Assembly: GCA_900472785.1 (NCBI GenBank)
Contig: UCJH01000062.1
Coordinates: forward strand, 28,782-92,781
Length of the DNA stretch: 64,000 bases
Reading direction: 5' to 3'
Source: Hyphomicrobiales bacterium
Lineage (GTDB): Bacteria; Pseudomonadota; Alphaproteobacteria; Rhizobiales; Rhizobiaceae
A program made the position numbers and the translations under genes. The notes under the pieces are model-generated. The model was not told the origin of the DNA. It was given only the letters and a program-made list of their open reading frames with translations, and ran no database searches. Of this stretch, positions 38,371-46,983 are shown piece by piece (positions within the stretch are counted from its first letter, which is position 1; each line of letters opens with the position of its first letter).

Positions 38371-39309
38371 GTGATCCGGCATTTGAAAACAGGCATGCTT
38401 TCCATCGTTCTCGGCGCAGCCGCCCTTCCGGCCTTTGCCGCAGACCCCGACAGCTGCAAGGTCGTTCGCATGGCCGAGCCTGGCTGGAACGATCTGGCCT
38501 TCACCACCGGCATTGGCCTGACGCTCCTGAAGGTGCTCGGCTACGAGCCGCAGAGTTCGCTGCTTGGCATCGACGTCATTTATCTCGGCCTGAAGAACAA
38601 GGATCTCGACGTCTTCCTCGGTTACTGGGATCCGGCCATGGTCAGCTATTACAAGCCCTACAAGGAGGATGGATCGGTCGAGGATGTCGTGACCAATCTC
38701 ACGGGCGCGAAATACACCTTCGCGGTGCCGGCCGATGTCTGGGAGGCGGGCGTCAAGGATTTTGCCGATCTGCAGAAGTTCCCCGACCAGTTCGAGAAGA
38801 AGCTCTACGGCATCGAGCCCGGCTCGAACCAGTTGATGATCGATGCGACCAAGGATCCGGCGCTGGGGCTTGCCGGATGGGAGGTGGTGGAATCGAGCGA
38901 ACAGGGCATGCTGGCCGAAGTCCAGCGCCACGTCAGGGACAAGGCCTTCATCGTCTTCCAGGGCTGGGCGCCGCATCCGATGAACACCGCGCTCGACATC
39001 CGCTACCTGACCGGCGGCGACAAATTCTACGGTCCCGATTTCGGCGCGGCGACCGTTTCGACGCAGGTACGCAAGGGCTATCTCCAGGAATGCCCGAATG
39101 TCGCGAAACTTTTGTCCAATCTCACCTTCGACATCGACTTCGAAAACAAGGGCATGGGCTATCTGATGACGGACGGCCTTTCGCCGGAGGATGCGGCCAT
39201 GAAGGCGCTGGTGAGCGAGCCCCAGCGGCTCGATGCCTGGCTCGACGGCGTGACCAGTTTCGACGGGAAGCCGGGGCTCGATGTCGTCAAGGCCAAGCTG
39301 TTCCCGTGA
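38371..39309 (+). CDS. choX: Choline-binding periplasmic protein ChoX
   Basis: A 312-residue substrate-binding protein of a quaternary-amine ABC transporter, with a signal peptide ending ALPAFAAD. The aromatic cage known for rhizobial ChoX is present with the right spacing: Trp39 (EPGWND), Trp86 (GYWDPAM), Tyr115 (AKYTFAVP) and Trp199 (FQGWAPHPMN), with Asp41 next to the first Trp. GTG at 38371 is chosen as the start since GGGAG lies 7 bases upstream; a GTG just before it is the alternative. Permease and ATPase genes (choW, choV) are not adjacent; instead an alpha/beta hydrolase gene overlaps its stop. Regulation by the divergent BetI-like protein is likely. Confidence 0.9.
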   Translation: MIRHLKTGMLSIVLGAAALPAFAADPDSCKVVRMAEPGWNDLAFTTGIGLTLLKVLGYEPQSSLLGIDVIYLGLKNKDLDVFLGYWDPAMVSYYKPYKEDGSVEDVVTNLTGAKYTFAVPADVWEAGVKDFADLQKFPDQFEKKLYGIEPGSNQLMIDATKDPALGLAGWEVVESSEQGMLAEVQRHVRDKAFIVFQGWAPHPMNTALDIRYLTGGDKFYGPDFGAATVSTQVRKGYLQECPNVAKLLSNLTFDIDFENKGMGYLMTDGLSPEDAAMKALVSEPQRLDAWLDGVTSFDGKPGLDVVKAKLFP

Positions 39310-40130
39310 CGGCCGTCGATCAGGGCGGTTGGACAAACCGCAAGCACATCTTATCGCTGCCGGATGGTCGCCCCATCGCTTTTTTTGACAGCGGCGGGCC
39401 GGGACCGGTTCTTCTGCTGCTGCACGGCTATTCGGATTCCAGCCGCAGCTTCTCGCTGCTGGAGCCGTGGCTTTCGGCCTATCGCCTGGTCATGCCGGAT
39501 CTGCCCGGCCATGGGGGGTCCGCGGCCGGCAGCGGTTTGGCAGTGGACGATTTTGCCGATGACGTAATCGCTCTGGCCGGCGCCCTCGGTATAGGTCAGT
39601 GCATCGTCGTCGGTCATTCGATGGGCGCGATGATCGGCATGACGCTTGCGGTCCGGATGCCGGAGGCGATCGGGGCGCTCGTCCTGATCTCGGGCACGCT
39701 GCGGCCGGTCTTTCCGAAGGGCGATCCGGTGACGAAGGGAATTCTGGGGCTCCGTGACCCGATCAGCCCGGCCGATCCTTTCTTCGATCTCTGGCATGCC
39801 GGTTCGCATCCGGTCGACCGATTGTTCCTCGATCTCCTGAGCCGCGAGGCGGCGGCGATCCCGTCGAGCGTTTGGAAGGGCATCCTCGGCGAATTTTCCC
39901 GGCTCGACTTGACGCGAACGGCAAGCCGGATTTCCGTGCCGGTCCTGTGCGTGGCCGGCAGCGAGGATACGCTCTTCGATGCAGACCATCGTCTTGCGCT
40001 TGCCACTGCGTTTCATGATGGGAAAACCGTCCTATTGGACGGTTTTGGGCATAACCCGCATTGGGAAAACCCTTCTCTGGTGGCGCTTCATATCGAACGG
40101 TTCCTTCAGGGTATTCTCGAAGCAACCTGA
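39306..40130 (+). CDS. Alpha/beta hydrolase co-transcribed with choX
   Basis: A 274-residue cytosolic alpha/beta-hydrolase. Its GTG overlaps the choX stop (GTGA), so the two are translationally coupled. The fold is clear: VLLLLHGYSDSSRSFSLLEPWL, the nucleophile elbow VVGHSMGAMIG, the acid near VAGSEDTLFDADH, and catalytic His in GFGHNPHWENP. The partner gene makes a choline ester or choline derivative an attractive substrate, but this is inference. No signal peptide is seen, so the substrate would have to enter the cell, perhaps via the ChoX-linked transporter. Confidence 0.84.
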   Translation: MTAVDQGGWTNRKHILSLPDGRPIAFFDSGGPGPVLLLLHGYSDSSRSFSLLEPWLSAYRLVMPDLPGHGGSAAGSGLAVDDFADDVIALAGALGIGQCIVVGHSMGAMIGMTLAVRMPEAIGALVLISGTLRPVFPKGDPVTKGILGLRDPISPADPFFDLWHAGSHPVDRLFLDLLSREAAAIPSSVWKGILGEFSRLDLTRTASRISVPVLCVAGSEDTLFDADHRLALATAFHDGKTVLLDGFGHNPHWENPSLVALHIERFLQGILEAT

Positions 40131-40205
40131 AAATCCGAGATCGGCCTTTGTCCTTTGTCGACGGGACGCTAGATAGGCGGCAACAATCAACGCGAGGACG
40201 AACCT

Positions 40206-41204
40206 GTGACCCTGCCGAGTGAAATGACCTATGTCGACCTGCCGAAGCCGGGGGGGGCCGAAAACATGGTGTTTGCCAAGGGTCCGCTGCCGGTGGTCAA
40301 TCCGGGCGATATCCTCATCCGCGTCGAGGCGGCCGGGGTCAACCGGCCGGATGTGCTGCAGCGGCTCGGCCATTATCCGCCGCCGCCAGGGGCCAGCCCG
40401 ATCCTCGGGCTCGAGGTTGCCGGAGAAGTCGTCGCAGTGGGCGAGGGGACGGAAGGCTTCATCGTCGGCGACAAGGTGTGCGCGCTCGCCAATGGCGGCG
40501 CCTATGCGCAATTTTGCAGCCTGCCGGCGACGCAGGCCATGCCCTGGCCAAAAGGCTATGACGCAGCCCGCGCCGCGGCCCTGCCGGAAACCTTCTTCAC
40601 GGTCTGGGCCAATGTCTTCCAGATGGCCGATCTGGTCGAGGGCGAGACGATCCTCATCCATGGCGGCTCGAGCGGCATCGGCACCACCGCGATCCAGCTT
40701 GCCAAGGCCTTCGGAGCCGAGGTCTTCGTGACGGTCGGCAATCAGGAGAAGGCCGATGCCTGTATCGCGCTTGGCGCGCGGCGGGCGATCAACTACAGGA
40801 CCGAGGATTTCAAGGTGGTCGTTCTGGAGGAGACTGCCGGCCGCGGCGTCGACGTCATCCTTGATATGGTCGGCGCCCCCTATTTCGACCGCAACATTGC
40901 CTCGCTGGCAAAGGACGGCCGCCTGTCGATCATCGCCTTCCTCGGCGGCGCCACGGTGGAGACCGCCAATATCGCGCCGATCCTCGGCAAGCGCCTGCAT
41001 GTCATGGGCTCCGCCATGCGGCCGCGCACGGCGTCGGAAAAAGAGGCGATCCGCGACGATCTCGAGGATAATGTCTGGCCGCTTCTGGAAAACGGCGACA
41101 TCGCCCCGGTGATGCACGCCGTCGTGCCGTTCGCGCAGGTGGTCGAGGCGCATCGGCTGATGGAGGCCGGCGACCATATCGGCAAGATCGTCATGACCTT
41201 TTGA
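40206..41204 (+). CDS. NAD(P)H quinone oxidoreductase (PIG3/Qor-like, MDR family)
   Basis: A 332-residue medium-chain reductase without structural zinc. It has [42 protein letters not shown], the NADPH-binding [31 protein letters not shown], and [31 protein letters not shown], all typical of the PIG3/Qor branch. It probably reduces quinones or other enones in the cytosol. The start is GTG with GAGG about 8 bases upstream. It lies 75 bases after the choX-hydrolase operon, so separate transcription is likely. Confidence 0.88.
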   Translation: MTLPSEMTYVDLPKPGGAENMVFAKGPLPVVNPGDILIRVEAAGVNRPDVLQRLGHYPPPPGASPILGLEVAGEVVAVGEGTEGFIVGDKVCALANGGAYAQFCSLPATQAMPWPKGYDAARAAALPETFFTVWANVFQMADLVEGETILIHGGSSGIGTTAIQLAKAFGAEVFVTVGNQEKADACIALGARRAINYRTEDFKVVVLEETAGRGVDVILDMVGAPYFDRNIASLAKDGRLSIIAFLGGATVETANIAPILGKRLHVMGSAMRPRTASEKEAIRDDLEDNVWPLLENGDIAPVMHAVVPFAQVVEAHRLMEAGDHIGKIVMTF

Positions 41205-41291
41205 CAGACTGCTTGAGGCGAGCCTCTTGCATTCGCCTCGAATCGGACTACCTTCAAGATACGATTAACGTAACGAAAGGAAGGTGATCCA

Positions 41292-41366
41292 ATGTCTAAT
41301 GAGATTTCGAGCCTCGTGACCGGCATGGGAATTGTGGTGGAACGTTCGAGGCAGCCCTCGCTCTGA
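41292..41366 (+). CDS. Candidate small ORF, 24 residues
   Basis: A short ORF starting MSNEISSLVTGMGIVVERSR with a strong ribosome site (AAGGAAGG, 7 bases before ATG). It is followed after about 75 bases by a Rho-independent terminator at 41441. The transcript would be only about 200 bases. I do not recognise the peptide. It could be a real small protein, a leader, or a chance ORF within a small RNA. Confidence 0.5.
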   Translation: MSNEISSLVTGMGIVVERSRQPSL

Positions 41367-41440
41367 TCCCCGCCTTCCTGCGGGTCGCATGCCGCACTCG
41401 GGCATGCGGTCCGGGCCTTTCATCTGGCCAAAACTCATGG

Positions 41441-41468
41441 AAGGGCCGCCTCGTGCGGCCCTTTTTTG
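41441..41468 (+). terminator. Rho-independent terminator after the small ORF
   Basis: The arms aagggccgc (41441-41449) and gcggccctt (41455-41463) have a 5-base loop and are followed by a T-run. Upstream, between the small ORF and this stem, are further hairpins, including cgcatgcc / ggcatgcg (41386-41408). Confidence 0.85.
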
Positions 41469-41498
41469 TTGCCTGCGAAAATGTCTGATGACGCTGCG

Positions 41499-42542
41499 TT
41501 AGTCGACCATGTCGATGCAGTCGCGGCCGCGGGCCTTGGCGCGATACAGCGCCCGATCCGCCTTCTGGAACAAGTTTTCCGGCGTTTCGCCCCTGTAGTC
41601 CGCAATTCCGGCCGACATCGTATAGGTCAGGTCGAGCCCCTCGATCTGCGGCGAAAGACTGAGTTGCAGGCGCAGCCGTTCCGTCGCCCGCAGCGCTTCC
41701 TGGCGCGCCGCCTGCGGCATGAGCAGCATGAATTCCTCGCCGCCGATCCGTGCCAGGAGGTCGGTCTTGCGCAGCAGCTGTTTTCCGGTGTCGGCGAAGT
41801 GGCACAGCACGTCATCGCCCGCCTGATGGCCGAAGCGGTCGTTGATGGTCTTGAAATGATCGAGATCGATCAACACCAGCGAAAGCGGCGACGCCGTCGC
41901 GTCGGCCTGGCGGATCGCCTCCGCAAAGGCAGTCATGGCATGACGCCGGTTGGGCAGGCCCGTCAGGCTGTCGGTGCCGGCGGCGATCTCCGCCGCATCG
42001 CGCGCCATCTGCAGCATGCGCTCATTGGATTTGAGCACGGTGATTTCCGTGACCACGAGCAGCATCCAGCCGCCGGCATAGCTGGTTTCGCTCGCCCAGA
42101 ACCAGCGTCCGTCCGCCATGTCGATTTCAAAGGCACGGTGTGGCGCGCTGCGCCGTTTGGTGGCCGCCAGCAAAAGCCAGGCGTCGATATCGACCGAGAA
42201 TTTCGGGCCTTTGCCTGTCGCATGGCAATGCCGCATAACGTCCGCGAACGTGCGGGCGCCGGGCTGGACATCGTAGAGTTCGGCAAAGGCGCTGGAGGCG
42301 AAGGCCAGCGTATCGTCGGGGGCAAACAGCACGACGGCCGTCGCGCTCGCCTCGAAGCCGGCGGCGATCAGGTTGACGAGCGTGCTGTCGGAACCGGCGA
42401 CGTCCGTACGGATCGCGCGGCCATTGATCGCATGCCCGCTGATTGCGGGGCCGTCGATCGCCCGGCCTGCGTCGTCCGGCTTTCGTCTGTGGCCTTTGTC
42501 CAAAATGGCGGCACCTTTCTCGTGATCGGACTGCACGGCCAT
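41499..42542 (-). CDS. PAS-like diguanylate cyclase (GGEEF)
   Basis: A 347-residue soluble protein. A single PAS-like domain (about residues 55-175, ALVNLIAAGFEASATAVVLFAPDDT... to VVTEITVLKSNER) precedes a GGDEF domain beginning DSLTGLPNRRHAM. The active site is GGEEF at 267-271, and an I-site RKTD lies five residues before it, so active and feedback-inhibited c-di-GMP synthesis is likely. The first 45 residues are low in structure. The signal for the PAS-like part is unknown. Confidence 0.87.
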   Translation of the reverse strand: MAVQSDHEKGAAILDKGHRRKPDDAGRAIDGPAISGHAINGRAIRTDVAGSDSTLVNLIAAGFEASATAVVLFAPDDTLAFASSAFAELYDVQPGARTFADVMRHCHATGKGPKFSVDIDAWLLLAATKRRSAPHRAFEIDMADGRWFWASETSYAGGWMLLVVTEITVLKSNERMLQMARDAAEIAAGTDSLTGLPNRRHAMTAFAEAIRQADATASPLSLVLIDLDHFKTINDRFGHQAGDDVLCHFADTGKQLLRKTDLLARIGGEEFMLLMPQAARQEALRATERLRLQLSLSPQIEGLDLTYTMSAGIADYRGETPENLFQKADRALYRAKARGRDCIDMVD

Positions 42543-42692
42543 AGCCGCATCAAGTGTCGATGAAAAAAAGCCTAGCGCGTCCGTGTTAAGAAAGGCCTGA
42601 TTGCGACATGCGACAGAAAGGGAGAAGCTTCAAGGACGGCGTTGCCCTTCTTCATGCTTTTCATGGCTGTGGCTCCGTGCCTGCCGGCCGGC

Positions 42693-43430
42693 TTATACGC
42701 CGAACCGGCCGAGTGCCGGGATTTTCAGGCCCGGACGCCGGATGTCGATCCCTGCGACAAGACCCATGACGTGAACCTCGAAGCCGCTGCGCAGGCCCGC
42801 GGAAAACCCGATGAGGCCGTAGAGCGTCGCATGCACGTCGCGCCCGTCCGTGTCGATCTGGAACAGCCGCCCTTCCGGCAGATAGTCGCGCCCGACCGCA
42901 TCCGGCGGCAGCACGACGCCGAGCGCGGGCACGGAGCGAAGCACATGGGCGACGAAGGTGTTGGAGTTTGGACCCGGCCAGATGCGGTAGCCGCCGGGCT
43001 TGGCATAGGGATAGGCCTGGATCGCCTGCTCGACCAGGGGGATCAACCGTTCGGCCTCCGCGCCGGTTACGGAGGTTACCAGGTGCGGTGGGTTGGAATA
43101 CCAGCGGGCATCGGCCGGGTAGCCGTTGCGGCGGATCGGCGATCCCCAGCCGACCTTGTCGTAGCGGTTGTAGACGTCGTCGCCAGCCCGTTTGGTGACG
43201 ATCCAGGAATGGCTGGCAAAGGCGCCTTTCATGCCGCCGGTCTGGGCGGAAAAGATGTAGATGGCAGCCTCGGGGTTGTCTTTGGCCGCAGGCAGGAGTT
43301 TCGCCGAGGTCCAATCCGCCTCGCGCCAGCTTTGCGGTCGTTCCTTGACATACCAGAGACCGGCGGAAGCAAGGGCGGGCAGGAGGTAGACGATAAGCAG
43401 GGCAAGCAGCATTCTGCGGATAAATCTCAT
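42693..43430 (-). CDS. DUF3750-family membrane-anchored protein
   Basis: A 245-residue protein with one N-terminal hydrophobic helix (MLLALLIVYLLPALASAGLWYV) that acts as signal anchor. The rest fits DUF3750: AAIYIFSAQTGGMKGAFASHSWIVTK, DVYNRYDKVGWGSPIRRNGYPADARWYSNPP, and PNSNTFVAHVLRSVP. The pattern of His, Cys-free N and NTFV residues suggests an enzyme-like fold, perhaps an NlpC-like or lipid-acting hydrolase, but the family is uncharacterised. It is divergent from the asparaginase gene. Confidence 0.78.
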   Translation of the reverse strand: MRFIRRMLLALLIVYLLPALASAGLWYVKERPQSWREADWTSAKLLPAAKDNPEAAIYIFSAQTGGMKGAFASHSWIVTKRAGDDVYNRYDKVGWGSPIRRNGYPADARWYSNPPHLVTSVTGAEAERLIPLVEQAIQAYPYAKPGGYRIWPGPNSNTFVAHVLRSVPALGVVLPPDAVGRDYLPEGRLFQIDTDGRDVHATLYGLIGFSAGLRSGFEVHVMGLVAGIDIRRPGLKIPALGRFGV

Positions 43431-43510
43431 TGAGGAAGCCGGTTTCGCGTGAGTTTTTTCAAGACTTCGGCTAAGAGCGCATTCGAACTTGGAAATTTGA
43501 GGGCAGGATC

Positions 43511-44518
43511 ATGTCGAACCCGGTACTGGTGGAAGTTACGCGCGGAAATCTCGTTGAAAGCCGTCATCGCGGCATGGTGATCGCCGTCGATGGCGATGGC
43601 AAGACGCTGTTTTCACTTGGCGATACGGAAGACGGCGTCTTCCCGCGTTCGGCCTGCAAGGCGATGCAGGCGTTGCCGCTGATCGAGAGCGGCGCGGCTG
43701 ATGCCTATGGCCTTTCGAACAAGGCGCTGGCGCTCGCCTGCGCTTCCCACAGCGGCGAGCCGGAGCATGTCGCCATGGCGGCGAGCATGCTTTCGGCTGC
43801 CGGGCGTGATGCCTCCGTTCTCGAATGCGGCGCGCACTGGTCCTTCGATCAGGGCGCGATCATCGGTCAGGCCCGCACGCTCGATCGTCCGACCGCCCTG
43901 CACAACAATTGCTCCGGAAAACATTCCGGTTTCATCTGCGCCGCCTGCCATACGGGGACGGACACCAAGGGCTATGTCGGCTACGAACATCCGGTCCAGC
44001 AGGAAATCCGCGGCGTCATGGAGGCGCTGACCGGCGCGGCGTTGGCTGAGGACAATTGCGGCGTCGACGGCTGCTCGATCCCGACCTATGCCGTACCCCT
44101 GAACAAGCTGGCCCACGGTTTCGCGAAAATGGCGACCGGCACCGGGCTGGCGCCGATCCGCGCCAGCGCCTCGCGGCGATTGATGGAAGCTTGCATGGCC
44201 GAACCCTTCTATGTCGCCGGCACCGGCCGCGCCTGCACACGGTTGATGAAGACCGCGCCCGGCCGCATCTTCGCCAAGACCGGTGCGGAAGGTGTGTTCT
44301 GCGCCGCCATTCCGGAAATGGGCATCGGGATTGCACTCAAATGCGAGGACGGCACCACCCGCGCCGCCGAAGCCATGGTTGCGGCCACGCTTGCCCGTTT
44401 CTTCGTCGATGAGCCGGACATCCACGCCGCCCTGATGGCGCAGGCCAATCACACGATGAAGAACTGGAACGGCATCGCCGTCGGCGACGTCCGGGTGACC
44501 GGCGCGTTTGCGAATTGA
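43511..44518 (+). CDS. L-asparaginase (Rhizobium etli type)
   Basis: A 335-residue asparaginase of the R. etli class (Asparaginase_II family), different from the E. coli enzymes; it hydrolyses asparagine to aspartate and ammonia. Ser47 and Lys50 in FPRSACKAMQALP match the catalytic Ser-Lys pair. The zinc-site Cys and Lys fall in HNNCSGKHSGF, and the next Cys in EDNCGVDGCSIP. The match to the reported active-site residues is by position, one residue off. It overlaps the GNAT gene by one base (TGATG), so the two form an operon. Confidence 0.9.
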   Translation: MSNPVLVEVTRGNLVESRHRGMVIAVDGDGKTLFSLGDTEDGVFPRSACKAMQALPLIESGAADAYGLSNKALALACASHSGEPEHVAMAASMLSAAGRDASVLECGAHWSFDQGAIIGQARTLDRPTALHNNCSGKHSGFICAACHTGTDTKGYVGYEHPVQQEIRGVMEALTGAALAEDNCGVDGCSIPTYAVPLNKLAHGFAKMATGTGLAPIRASASRRLMEACMAEPFYVAGTGRACTRLMKTAPGRIFAKTGAEGVFCAAIPEMGIGIALKCEDGTTRAAEAMVAATLARFFVDEPDIHAALMAQANHTMKNWNGIAVGDVRVTGAFAN

Positions 44519-45018
44519 TGGCCGGCACCGCGTCGAACACGGGGCCGGCGCTTGTCCTGCGGCCCATGCGGGACGCGGAGTTTGCGGCCTATCTCGCTTA
44601 TTTCGTGCCGGATTATGCGGCTGAGATCGCAGCGAATTACAGCATTCCCGATGCGGAGGCCCTTGCCCGCGCCAGCCGCGAAATTGCCGACGACCTGCCG
44701 CAGGGACCGCAGACCCCGGGCGAAGTCTTGCTTTGCCTCGTCGACGAACGGGACGGCCCCGTCGGCTACATCTGGTACCGGCCGGACATCGCCGCAAGCT
44801 CCGCCTTCATCAACGATTTTCATATTCTTGCCACCCACCAGGGGCGGGGTTTCGGCAAGCATGCCCTTGCTCTGCTCGAAAGCGCCCTTGCGGCCGAGGG
44901 CATCACCGACATCCGCCTTCGCGTCGCCGCCGACAATCTCCGCGCCAAACATGTCTACGAGACCTCCGGTTTCCGCATCACCGGCATCAACATGAGCAAG
45001 CGCATCGGCGAGCCGTGA
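44518..45018 (+). CDS. GNAT-family N-acetyltransferase
   Basis: A 166-residue GNAT acetyltransferase. The acetyl-CoA-binding loop is HQGRGFGKHALALLESAL, preceded by AFINDFHILATH. The C-terminal part RLRVAADNLRAKHVYETSGFRITGINMSKRI is typical. The acceptor is unknown. The start is ATG at 44518, overlapping the asparaginase stop, so a role with amino-acid or amine metabolism is plausible but not shown. Confidence 0.87.
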   Translation: MAGTASNTGPALVLRPMRDAEFAAYLAYFVPDYAAEIAANYSIPDAEALARASREIADDLPQGPQTPGEVLLCLVDERDGPVGYIWYRPDIAASSAFINDFHILATHQGRGFGKHALALLESALAAEGITDIRLRVAADNLRAKHVYETSGFRITGINMSKRIGEP

Positions 45019-45036
45019 TATCCGGATACCGTCGCG

Positions 45037-45789
45037 TTAGGCATCAATGACCGAAACGTCCATCGCCCGATACGGCGCAAGCACGGCCTCCTCCATACCC
45101 CCGTTCACGATCAATCCGGCCAGGCGCTCCACCGGCAGGATCCGGTGCGGCGAGGTGGCGCCGAATTTCTCCGGGGTGGCGGCAACATAGGTTTCCGCCG
45201 ATTGCGCGGCGATCGCGCGCTTGATCGCGGCTTCCTCGAAATCGCCAGTGGAGAGCCCGTGCGCCGGATGCAGGGCCGTGACGCCCATGAAGAAGATGTC
45301 GGGTCGCATGGCCCCGATTGCCGCAAGGGCCGCCGACCCCGTCGCCACCATCGAATGCCTGTAAAGCCTGCCGCCGATCAGGATGACCTCCGCCTCATGC
45401 CGCGCGAGTTCGGCCGCGATCGTCGGGCTGTGGGTGGCGATGGTGACAGCAAGGTTGCGGGGCAGGGCGCGGGCGATCTCGGCATTGGTGGTTCCGCCAT
45501 CGAGGAAGACCAGTTGGCCCACCTTGATCAGGCTGGTTGCCTTCCTTCCGAGGTCGCGCTTTTCCGCGCCTGCGATCTTCTGACGTGCGGCGAAATCCGG
45601 CAGCGGCGGCTGGAGCGGCAGGGCGCCACCATGGACGCGTTGCAGCAATCCTTCCGCCGCCATGTCGCGCAGGTCGCGCCGGATGGTGTCTTCGGACAGG
45701 CCGAGTTCGTCCGCCAGCGCCTTGGCCACCAGCTGGCCGTCCCGATCCAATCTCGCCGCGATCAACGCGCGTCGTTGCGATGTCAGCAT
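45037..45789 (-). CDS. DeoR-family transcriptional regulator
   Basis: A 250-residue DeoR/GlpR-type repressor. The HTH is at RRALIAARLDRDGQLVAKALADELGLSEDTIRRDLRDMAAEGLLQRVHGGAL. The C-terminal sugar-phosphate-binding (DeoRC) domain has FLDGGTTNAEIARALP, then IGGRLYRHSMVATG, and the terminal MGVTALHPAHGLSTGDFEEAAIKRA. It is divergent from a DUF4406 gene, with an inverted repeat between. The ligand is probably a phosphorylated sugar, by family only. Confidence 0.89.
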   Translation of the reverse strand: MLTSQRRALIAARLDRDGQLVAKALADELGLSEDTIRRDLRDMAAEGLLQRVHGGALPLQPPLPDFAARQKIAGAEKRDLGRKATSLIKVGQLVFLDGGTTNAEIARALPRNLAVTIATHSPTIAAELARHEAEVILIGGRLYRHSMVATGSAALAAIGAMRPDIFFMGVTALHPAHGLSTGDFEEAAIKRAIAAQSAETYVAATPEKFGATSPHRILPVERLAGLIVNGGMEEAVLAPYRAMDVSVIDA

Positions 45790-45812
45790 AAGTTTTCCTC
45801 GTCACTTGACTC

Positions 45813-45869
45813 TGCACGATAATGCATGAATATTTTTATAAATCCAGAAATAACTGGAACTATCGTGCA
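45813..45869. promoter_or_regulatory. Inverted repeat between the DeoR gene and the DUF4406 gene
   Basis: Half-sites tgcacgata (45813-45821) and tatcgtgca (45861-45869) are perfect reverse complements 39 bases apart. They flank the divergent promoter region, suiting a DeoR-type repressor that bridges two sites. The centre is AT-rich. Confidence 0.6.
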
Positions 45870-45886
45870 AACTGAAAGGAAAATCC

Positions 45887-46258
45887 ATGCTGATCCTGAT
45901 TGCAGGCCCCTATCGCTCGGGAACAGGCGACGATCCGGCCAAGATGGCGGCCAATCTCAAGATGCTGGAAGCGCCGTCGCATGCGTTGTTCCAGGCCGGA
46001 CACGTGCCGATGATCGGGGAATGGGTGGCGTTGCCGACCTGGCATGCGGCCGGTGGCCGTCACGTCGGTGATGCGCTCTATGAGGAAATCTTCCATCCGG
46101 TCGCCGGCCGGCTGCTGGCGCTTTGCGATGCCGTGCTGCGGCTGCCGGGCGCTTCCAAGGGCGCCGACAACGATGTGCGGATCGCCACAGAGCGCGGCAT
46201 TCCGGTTTATTATCGGCTGGAAGACGTTCCGGGTTGCGAAGCCGCAAAGGTGGCGTGA
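45887..46258 (+). CDS. DUF4406-family (nucleoside 2-deoxyribosyltransferase-like) protein
   Basis: A 123-residue protein. It starts MLILIAGPYRSGTGDDPAKMAANLKMLEAPSHALFQAGHVPMIGEW and ends SKGADNDVRIATERGIPVYYRLEDVPG. The GPYRSGT start and the SxGAxxDxxxAxxxGIPVY end are signatures of the DUF4406/nucleoside 2-deoxyribosyltransferase-like fold. It may act on a nucleoside or nucleotide. Control by the divergent DeoR regulator is likely. GAAAGGA lies upstream of the ATG. Confidence 0.78.
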   Translation: MLILIAGPYRSGTGDDPAKMAANLKMLEAPSHALFQAGHVPMIGEWVALPTWHAAGGRHVGDALYEEIFHPVAGRLLALCDAVLRLPGASKGADNDVRIATERGIPVYYRLEDVPGCEAAKVA

Positions 46259-46347
46259 GGCTCGGCTTCGTCTGGCGTTCGGCAAGGGGCGATGCTACCC
46301 CTTTGCGAATGCCGTCCCCGCCGGCTCGATCAATGGAGGACCCTGCC

Positions 46348-46968
46348 ATGCTCACGCTGTTCTACTCTCCCGGAAGCTGCTCGCTCGCTTCGCATATTGC
46401 TCTGGAGGAGGCCGGCGCGTCCTATGAGGCCCGGCGTGTCGATTTTTCCGTGCAGCAGCAGACGTCTGCAGACTTCCTCGCCTTGAACCCGAAGGGACGG
46501 GTGCCGGCGCTGGTCACGGATCGCGGGGTCATCACAGAGACCCCGGCGATCCTTGCCTTTGTGGCTCAAAGCTTTCCATCTGCCCGTCTCGCCCCTGTCA
46601 ACGACCCCTTCGAATTTGCCCGTCTGCAGGCGTTCAACAGCTATCTCTGTGCCACAGTGCATGTCGCCCATGCCCATGGACGTCGCGGCTACCGCTGGAC
46701 GGACGATGCTGCGGCGATCGAGGCGATGAAGGCAAAGATGCCGCAGACCATGGCGGCCTGCTTCGAACTGATCGAAACGACGCTGTTGGCCGGCCCCTGG
46801 GTGCTGGGCGCGGCCTATTCCGTTGCCGACGCTTACCTTTACACGATGGCCGGATGGCTAGAGGCCGACGGCGTCGATCCGGGGCGCTTTCCAAAGGTGC
46901 TGGATCACCGCAACCGCATGGCGGACCGCCCGGCGGTCGGGGCCGTGCTGGCGACGCTCCAAGGCTGA
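46348..46968 (+). CDS. Glutathione S-transferase family protein
   Basis: A 206-residue GST. The thioredoxin-like N-domain has LFYSPGSCSLASHIALEEAG (Ser/Cys near the active site, as in beta-class GSTs), GRVPALVTDRGVITETPAILAFVA for glutathione binding, and an all-helical C-domain with the N-cap motif WVLGAAYSVADAYLYTM. Substrate unknown. The ATG has GGAGGA 7 bases before it. It may be read through from the DUF4406 gene 90 bases upstream. Confidence 0.88.
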   Translation: MLTLFYSPGSCSLASHIALEEAGASYEARRVDFSVQQQTSADFLALNPKGRVPALVTDRGVITETPAILAFVAQSFPSARLAPVNDPFEFARLQAFNSYLCATVHVAHAHGRRGYRWTDDAAAIEAMKAKMPQTMAACFELIETTLLAGPWVLGAAYSVADAYLYTMAGWLEADGVDPGRFPKVLDHRNRMADRPAVGAVLATLQG

Positions 46969-46983
46969 CGCAGCCACAAAGGC

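Noticed and set aside
38011-39336. Minus-strand open frame of 441 codons opposite choX
   Set aside because: Only its last part coincides with the TetR gene region in another frame; the rest is antisense to choX and has no domain.
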